Positions 12,601 to 21,600 of a stretch of 64,000 bases of DNA are shown piece after piece. Each line of letters begins with the position of its first letter. Positions within the stretch are counted from its first letter, which is position 1. Below the pieces are notes generated by a model that was not told the DNA's origin, did no database searches, and worked only from the letters and a program-made list of their open reading frames with translations. Position numbers and translations under genes: made by a program. Origin of the DNA: Shinisaurus crocodilurus (taxonomy: Eukaryota > Chordata > Lepidosauria > Squamata > Shinisauridae); NCBI GenBank assembly GCA_021292165.1, contig CM037876.1, forward strand, positions 310,508,492 to 310,572,491, in the 5' to 3' direction.

Positions 12601-15600
12601 AAGCCTAGTTTTTCAGCACATTTTTTGTGCTGAAAAATCCCCCCCCCCCCCTCGGCTTATACTCGGGTCAGCACCCTCCTAGGACCCCCACCACCACCCC
12701 CAGACACCCCCCCCGCTGCCAAAAATGCCCCCCCGCGGCCGAAGCTCCAACTCCCATCAGCCTCCTGATGCCTCAATTACCGTAATGTATGTTATTTTAT
12801 TGGTATCTACCGTATCTTTAGTTTTTAAATTTATTTTTTTTAAATTTACCATAATTTTTAAATTTACCTGTACCTGTACCTGCTGCATTTCCCACCCTAG
12901 GCTTATACTGGAGTCAATAAGTTTTCCCAGTTTTTTTGGGTGAAATTAGGGGCCTCGGTTTATATTTGGGTCGACTTATACTCGAGTATATACAGTATAT
13001 GCTGTTCAGTTAGCAGACTTGTAAATATTCATCATTTCAGTGCTGAACACAGGGCAGAGCTTAGGAGGCTGGACATATGCAGGATCGGTGGATGATTCTA
13101 ACAAGATACAGGATGGCACCGCCTAGATCCCCACTGCGTGAGCACGACTTACTTCTTGACATTTCTTCATTTTCTTTGCAAATTGTTTGCTTCAGCTGCT
13201 CAATCCTCATCTTGCAAGACATTATTTTCCATCTCTGAAAGAAAGAGTCACTAGCAGAATCTCGCCATAATCCACTGCCTTGGCATTCCTAATATCACAA
13301 AAGCTATTCTGCTTCAGGGCCCAAAGTAACAGCCACTTGCAATGCTTGGCTATTACCCCGACTGTGTCCTGAAATGCATCTGGCTGTAAGCAGTAGCAGC
13401 AGCAGCCGTCCAAAAGTTTCTGGAGCTGCTGAGAAGGCAAACATTAGATAATTAGGACGCCTTAGATCAGCCTTCCCCAACCTGGTGCCCTCCAGATGTG
13501 CTGGACTGCAACTCCCATCATTCCCAGCCAATACATCTGAGGAACACCAACTTGGGGAAGGCTGCCTTAGATTTATCCTTGGGCTGGTATAGTGCCATGG
13601 TTTTGCCCATGAGCGATCAACCTTCTGGGAGGATATTATACTATAGAGCAGGGGTCTTCAAACCAGATCCGGCCCAGCGTGCCCTTCCATCCGGCCCAGC
13701 GGCTGCCCACCGGCGTCCGCACGGGCTCTCCACCGCCCGCACGGGCTCACAAATTAAATCTTCGCTCTCCACGGAGAGCCGGCCGCGCTGCCTGCGCTGG
13801 TCCCGTCGCGTCACTTCCGGCGCGACGGGACCCTGCTCCGTCGCGCTGGACCCCCGCGCTCTGTTCAAAACAGAGCGCGGGCGGAGTTCCAGCGCACCGG
13901 AGCAGTGGGTCCGGTGGCGCGCAGGACCAGGTAGCAGCCAGGGGGGAGCTGGCGGCGTTCGGCGGGTGGCTCGTGTCCCACTTCCCGGCGCTCAGCTGCG
14001 CCTCCTCCAGCGGAGACGCTGGCCGTGACACTGCCGCCCGCCCTGCAGGGCTCCGGGCAGGCGGGTGGCTCGTGTCCCACTTCCCGGCGCTCAGCTGCGC
14101 CTCCTCCAGCGGAGACGCTGGCCGTGATCTGGCTATAGAGTTATCCATTCTCTTTCAACCAAATTGTCCTTCAGCTTAAGTCAAAGACCCTGGTTATTTA
14201 CCAGGCATTTGGGCATTGCCTCAGAAACAGAAATACTGGAGAGGCTGGGCTGCACTGGTAATTCCATACTACTGGAAATCAAGTACTTCAGCTGGGTGGA
14301 GGTTCCATGTCAAGCTTAGAGAACAACACTTTTAACAAATGTGAGGCATCCATCAAATTTAAGGGTATCGAGTCTCCTTCTATGAAATGTAGGATTGTTG
14401 TGATACTGTTCAACACTGGGGGATGTAATCTCGTTATAAGGCACTGAACTCAGTAATTTGTTTATATTTTTCCTCTTCCTTGTTATTATTCATTTTATTT
14501 TATTTAAATGCCCCAAACAGATTTGGGAGTGAAGTTTAGGGATCAACCTTACAGGACTGATGTGCGGATTACTAAGATAATGTGTGCACTGTGCTTTGAA
14601 CATGTAGGCAGTTGTTGTTGTTGATTATAATTATAATAATAATTATTACGGTAGACTGAAGAGGCCTGATACTTGAAATCCATGTGAAACAGTGAGTAAT
14701 TCAAAATTCTACTAATGGAGAGAATTTTGGAGTATCCTGGTTTTCCAGAACAAGTCCCATCTAAACTATAGTTCTTCATGCAATTGGGCAGTGTGTGAGT
14801 GAGGTGCCTGTACACTTTGGGCCACATCTTGACTCCATCTCCCATCACACCCAGCCAGCATGTGGGATGGAACACTCCAGCTGGCCCTGCCCATGTGGCT
14901 CTCCTATGCCCATGACGTGGGTCTGCACCGTGGGGCAGTGGCTCCCATGGCAATGCAGACTTGGCCCACGGTGCAGTCCCACATCATGGGCATAGGCGAG
15001 CCACACGGCCAGGGCCAGCTGGAGTGTTCCATCCCACATGCTGGCTGGGCATGATGGGAGAAGGAGTCCAACCCATCTGGAGCGCACCAGGTTGGGGAAG
15101 GCTGCATTATGGGACAGCAGTGCCAATTAAATGTGAATTGGAAGACTTCCAAAGGACTCACCAGCTGGTCAGTTATCTTTTTCCCCTCCATAGCTTTTAA
15201 CAACCTACAAGAAGTGGGGAGGGAGAAGGAACAGAAGATTAGCTGGCAACCAGAATCATGCTTTTAGCAAACATCTAAGATTAACTCTGTGCTTAAACCA
15301 ACCAAAAAAGATTTTAAAAAAACAGAACAGGGACTTACTGGCACTGGAATTCATGCTGTTTGTTTCTAAGGTGCTTTAATCTCTCCTTCTTTTCGGAAAA
15401 CCTGGAAAAGAGTAAGGTTGGGAACTTGGGATATTCTAGACTGATAGATAGTCCCTGTGTGCAGGCTCACAATTTTCTTCTAATCTCAAAGCACTTTGAA
15501 AATTGTAGGTGCTTTATAAACAACCACCATCACCTGTAGGGGCAACATGATGGATGAAATGATACCAGCTTTTAGCGCACAGTTGTTTGGCTTAACCTAT

Positions 15601-18600
15601 AGCAGGACTGGCAGAAGGTCGTCCATAGTCCAATGAGGAACCACTGGCCTATTTCTGGTGTACCACCTTGACATTGATCAGGGCCTGATCCAGCCAGGTG
15701 CTTCTCATGCTTTTTAGCAAGAACACAGATCCAGGATCACTGAACCCAGACCAGTTATACCTTAACTGTTAAGAGATCCTGAGTATGCCCCTCTTGCTTT
15801 ATATTATTTAATATACCCATCAATGGACCACAACCATTCTAGTGAAAAAATAATATTAATAATAATAACTGAAGTCCTCCCACTCATGACCTAGAGAAGC
15901 AAGCTATGGGTCTTTAAAAGTCAGCCATTGTTAATAATTTTGCAGGCACCAACAAGATGTGTCAATAGAGATGCTGATGAATAAAGAGCCGTTTCTTTTC
16001 CTTCCCCACACTCTCCTTCACATTTCCTTGGCTTCTTTATCAAACCTGTTCATTTGAATTCATTATGGGACAATGTGTCTCCATCAACAGCAATTCCTGC
16101 CCTATGTTTTGGTAGCATTTTTAGGGCTCTAAGCTCTGTGAATTCGTTTTTAGGGAAGTGAAGTCGTTCATTCAGATAATTTTCCTTCTTTCTGCCCTCT
16201 TTATTCAAAGAGGGCAGAAAGACAAACACAAGGACGAACTTTTAAAAACTCAAATAAAAAAATCAGACATACTTCTGAGCATTATGTGTGGGAATTTTTT
16301 GATATGAAAATAGGCTTAATTTCTTCTATCTATTTTGCTCCCTTTATCTCAGGTGTATTCCATACCCCCCTGAACCCCCGATTAGTATTTATGAGTTCCA
16401 TCAATATATTTCAAGCCCAAAGGTGTTCTGTGGCCAAATTAGTTTGGGAAATGCTGGACTAAAGAAACATTTTTTCTCCTTCTCCCATAATAAATAGAAT
16501 CTGGAGTCATCCAATGAAGCTGAATTGTGGGAGATTCAGAACAGAGAAAAGTCCTTCTTCACACAGCACATAACTTACTACCACAAGATGTGGTGATGGC
16601 TGGCAATCTGGGGGGCTTTAAAAGGGGATTAGACAAATTCATGGAGGAGAAGGCGATCAATGGCTACTAGTTGTATTGGCTATATATTACCTCCAGAATT
16701 GGAAGTACTATGGTCTCTGCTTGTAAGCCTCTTACAGGCATCTGGCTGGCCACTGTGGGAAACAGGATGCTGGACTAGAGAGGCCTTTGGTCTGATCCAG
16801 CCATGGAGCTCTTGTTATACCATGGAAAATATAAATAATTCCAAAACATGAAAAACGTTAATGTCACGCACTGCTTGTGTTACTGCTGTCTACAGCAACA
16901 ATTCTCAAATGATGGGGCTACGAGAAATATCTCTGTTGAATTATATTCAGTGCTCCTGTTAGCCTGATGGGTCCTGCTACAAAAGGGGATGTCTACTATG
17001 TCTCTGCATGAGTCAATGCTCCACTACTGTCCAATCAGCCTCCACTGCAGATGGGTCAGGTCTGTTGCATCCCTGCATCTGATATTATGGAACGGTCCAA
17101 CTGCAGCTAAGGCAGATGAACAGTGGAATGCCAAACCCAGAGGAGCCTGCATGCGCCCCTACTCCAGGCATGCCTTCTTCCAAATCAAAGGCGTGTCCAG
17201 AACAGTGAGTTATGCAAACATAGGAGTGGGCAATTTTTACTGTTACACACACACACACACGTGTATGTTTAGAGTGTGCAAGAGAAATGAATGCTTTGAT
17301 TTTTAATTCAGGAAGAGATTGTGCCTCAGCTATCAGACATTTGGGAAATCACAAAAGGTTACACCGGAATCTATTACGTATGAAATCATTCCGATTACAA
17401 TATACATCCGAATGTTAGAAGTGCCCCATAGGCAAACTGGTGGAGAGCAATCCTATGGCCCCTGGGAGAGCGTCCCAGGACCACAGGAGTGCTTGGAAAA
17501 ACCCTTCTGAGCTCGGAGACGGTGCTCCGGCATCAGAAGGGGGAGTAGGAGATCTGACCCCCTCCCCTTCCCCCTCGCAGCCAGTGGGGAAAGAATCATG
17601 CTGGCTGCCCCCCCCCCGGTCATAAAAGTGACCTCGGAGGAGGAAAGGGGGCATTCTGGGGGGGGGGGAGACCAGAGTGGCCAGGATGAGAGATACCCTG
17701 GGCCTCCTCCCACTCCAAAGGACCCTCACTAGATGGGCTAAAAAGCCTGTCTAGCGAAAACCACCAAAGACAGAGGACAGGGAAGGGAAGATCCCCTCTG
17801 CTGCTCCTCTCGGCTTCAACCCTGCAGGGCACAGGAATCTCGGAAGCCTCCGAACACCAAGGGTGCAATCGACAGGATTGTGCCCTTACTTGTCTTTTAA
17901 AGTGATGACAATCTTCTGGCTCTATTGTATGATTCAACCCCTTGATCAATCCCACACAGACTGCCAAGGTTGCCAGTTCTTTTCCTCAAGAGCAGGAATA
18001 TATACAGTCTGTAGGAATGGATTGAAAAAAATGTGGCGTAACAGGTATTGCACTTGTTCTGCCGGACTTTCATACAAATGCCCAACTCAACCATCACAGA
18101 AACTGTACAAAAGCCATAGAGTTTCTGTCTACTGAAGGTCACAACTCCCTGCCGTTCCTCAACTCAGGCTCTTCTATCAGCAGGATAATTAACTGACAGA
18201 AATTTTGAAGAACAGCAGTAATTTTCTATAATGCTTTGTGCAGTCCAAGTCTATAAGTAAGACCCACAATGTTCAATGGGGCTTACTCCCAAATAAATGT
18301 ACACAGGATTGCACAAACCTATCACATTACCTGGGAGTAAGCCCCATTGAGCACAGCGGTGCTTATTGCTGAGTAAATATGAACAAGAAACAGCTGAGTA
18401 AATACTCATAGGAATCATTTCTAAATTCCAACAGATCCTGCAGATTTCCAGTAGTAACAGCAAACAAAGATGGCAGTTACAGATTAGACTACTGTAATGT
18501 GCTCTGTTTTGGGCTGCCCTTGATAGTGTTTTGGAAAATTCAACTGGTCGGAAAGGCAACCACGACGCGCCACACAGCATTACCCACTTATGGTGGCTCA

Positions 18601-21600
18601 TCCTTTTGCTGCTAGTTGTTTATCTTGTTATTTAACGGTTGTGCTTTATTAATGTGATTGTCAGGAACCTTGGGGCCTTCTAGAGCAGTGGTTCCCAACC
18701 TTGGGTCCCCAGATGTTGCTGGCCTACAGCTCCCAGCATCCCTTGCCATTAGCCATGCTGGCTGGGTATGCTGGGAGCTGTAGGCCAGCAACATCTGGGG
18801 ACCCCTGGTTGGGGACCACTGTTCTAGAGGAAAAGACAGGGTAAAAGTTTGGTAATAACTAACTAAAAATATACATTTTTAGTATTATTAATCTTTGACA
18901 GGAGAACTGGCTATGTATACAAGAGAGTACAGACAGTATGATTAGACTGCAGCAAACAATTCCAAAGTGGGGAGAGCTCAAGTCCTCTCAAAAGATTTGT
19001 AAGAGGTTTGAGACCAGATGAACAAGAAACAGCTGAATTTCGATACCTCAACTTCTCCAGACTTAAAGAACTTGGAGTAGGAAAAGTAACGATGAAATCC
19101 TGAGGACATTAACTAGGGAGCAAGCCCCACCAAACTGAGTGAGACTTACTACTTACGTCTTGTGTAAACACGCAAGGCACTTGGCTGCACATTGGTCAGA
19201 GAAAGGAGCAGCCGACAGGAGGCCCTCAGCCAAATGCAGTCCTGTGAGGATGCCCATCCTGCCCCTCTTGTTGTTATCCCAGAAGCAAGAAGTGATCGTG
19301 GAGAGAGTGGTACCTGTGCCAGCAGGATTTGCCAGCAGGCCACTCTGGGAACAGGAGCCATCCCTCCCTGGCTTCTCAAAGTGACCCTCCAGGAAACTAG
19401 ATGCTGACCAGGAGCTTAGCTCTGGCAGCCTTGTGTACAAATTAAAGACTTGCTACCAAAGAGATGCTATATTGATGAAGTGCATCTCCAAGAAGTTAAC
19501 GACTGCCAAGGTTTTGTTGCTATTCTTAATAACAATAGGCAGTGTTTATATTATAGCACATTTCAAGTGTTCAAAGTGCTTCAAATACATTATGTTCTAG
19601 AAACTAGAACAACCACACCACCACTGGCAGCATTTCCCATCATTATCCCCCCAAAAAGCCTTTGTAAGTCACCACTGCCTTATCTTATGTTCATTATGTA
19701 TTAATTTTCATTTACTGTCAGCCATGTTGGAGGCCTGTAGTCAGGCAGAGAGAGGTGGGACATAAATATTTTTTACAAGTTGAATAATAAAAAAAAAACC
19801 CTCAGTAAGCTTTACAACGGCCCAACCAGGTAGGTCAGTATTATTACACACCCCATCCTGCAGAGGGCCTGCGGGCAGGGTCTTGTTAATTGCTGTAAAC
19901 CGCCCAGAGAGCTTCAGCTATTGGGTTGTATAACAAATAAATAAATTTTGAACCGGTGCCTTCCTTGCTCACACACTTTCGCCATGATGCTATACTCATG
20001 TTACCTCCTGGAAATAATCCTCCCAGTCCCCTGATGTTGTTCCCATAACTATGCTGCAATACTAAAAACACATTGCACAAATAAAGGGCAAGAGAACACG
20101 TCTGTTTTTATTAACTGTAGAACTTCCTGCCACACTGATTCATTGGTGATAATTACATGTTAACCAAGTTCAAACTTCTCCTCACACACATATGGAATAG
20201 GAAGGACATTTCCTGAAACACACACACCACATTTCAGGATGAAGTACAATTGACAAGACTAATAAGGAGGACATATTTAAATCCACATGCGTAGGATTAG
20301 ACGGCACACGAGGCAGCTGTTCAAAAAATCTAGTAGCAGAAGGGTCCCAGGACCAGCAAAAGGGCACAACAAGCCTATTTACTTACAGTATTTGTATACC
20401 ACTCCATATCCAAGCAGATTCCAGAGCGGTGAACAATTAAAAGATAAAAACAGATAAACAAAAACAAAATATATATATTGGAAATGAGGTATCATTAAAA
20501 TGGCCTTTGGGCAGCAGAGAAGGCTTCCCAGAACAAGGAAGTCTTCAGCAGGCACCAAAAGCAACACAATGTCAGGGCCTGCCTGATCTCCAGAGGCAGG
20601 GAGTTCCAGAGAAATGGAGCCGCCACACGAAAGGCTCTTCCCCTGATGGACTCCAATCACGCCACAGGTCCATGCGGAACCACCAGGAGAACGTCCTCTG
20701 ATGATCTCAACCTGGGCAGGTTGGTAATGGAGAAGGCGCTCTATCAGGTGTCCTGGTCTCAAGTTGTTTCAGGCTTTGTACACAAGTACCAGGACCTTAA
20801 CCTGGTCCAGCTACCGAATAGGTATCCATTTGCAAAGTTTACAAACCACAGTCACTAAAGCAGTGTTCCTCAATCTTGGGTCCCCAGATGTTTTTGGCCT
20901 ACAACTCCCAGCATGCCCCAGCCAGCTATGCTGGCTGGGGCATGCTGGGAATTGTAGGCCAAAAACATCTGGGGACCCAAGGTTGAGGAACACTGCACTA
21001 AAGGCACAATCCTATGCATGCTCAGACAGAAAAAAGGCCTACAACTCCCAGCATGCCCCAGCGATTGTGCCCTAAGGCTCTACCGAGAAACAGAATTCCT
21101 ACCATTTTGCATCCGACTGAGATGGAACCAACAAGTCACAGCACTAAAGGTGCAATACTATGCATGTTTAGACAGAAACAAGTCCTACAACTCCCAGCAT
21201 TCCCCAGCAGATGCTGGGAGGTGTAGGGCTGATTTCTTTCTAAACATGCATAGGATTGTGCCCTAAAAAGTTTAATTAAACCCAGAAGCAAACAACAAGC
21301 AATCCTAGTATTTTATCTACCAAGAGAGAAAGAGGTGGCAAGTTTTCCACTGAGGACTCAGCCCCTAGAAGAAATGCCCACAGAGAATGGAAGTCAGAGC
21401 CCACCTTTCCAACCCTTGCAGTTGGGCATGAATAATGGACCGGGCCACGTATTCCACAAAACATACAGACATGTGGCATTCCAGGCCACGTACAAAACAT
21501 ACAGGGAGAATACATGACCCATGGTTGATCAGCTATAAATTCCATTTGGGAACTTTACCTACATGGAGGCAGAAGAGGATACACTCTTGATAAAAGCTGT

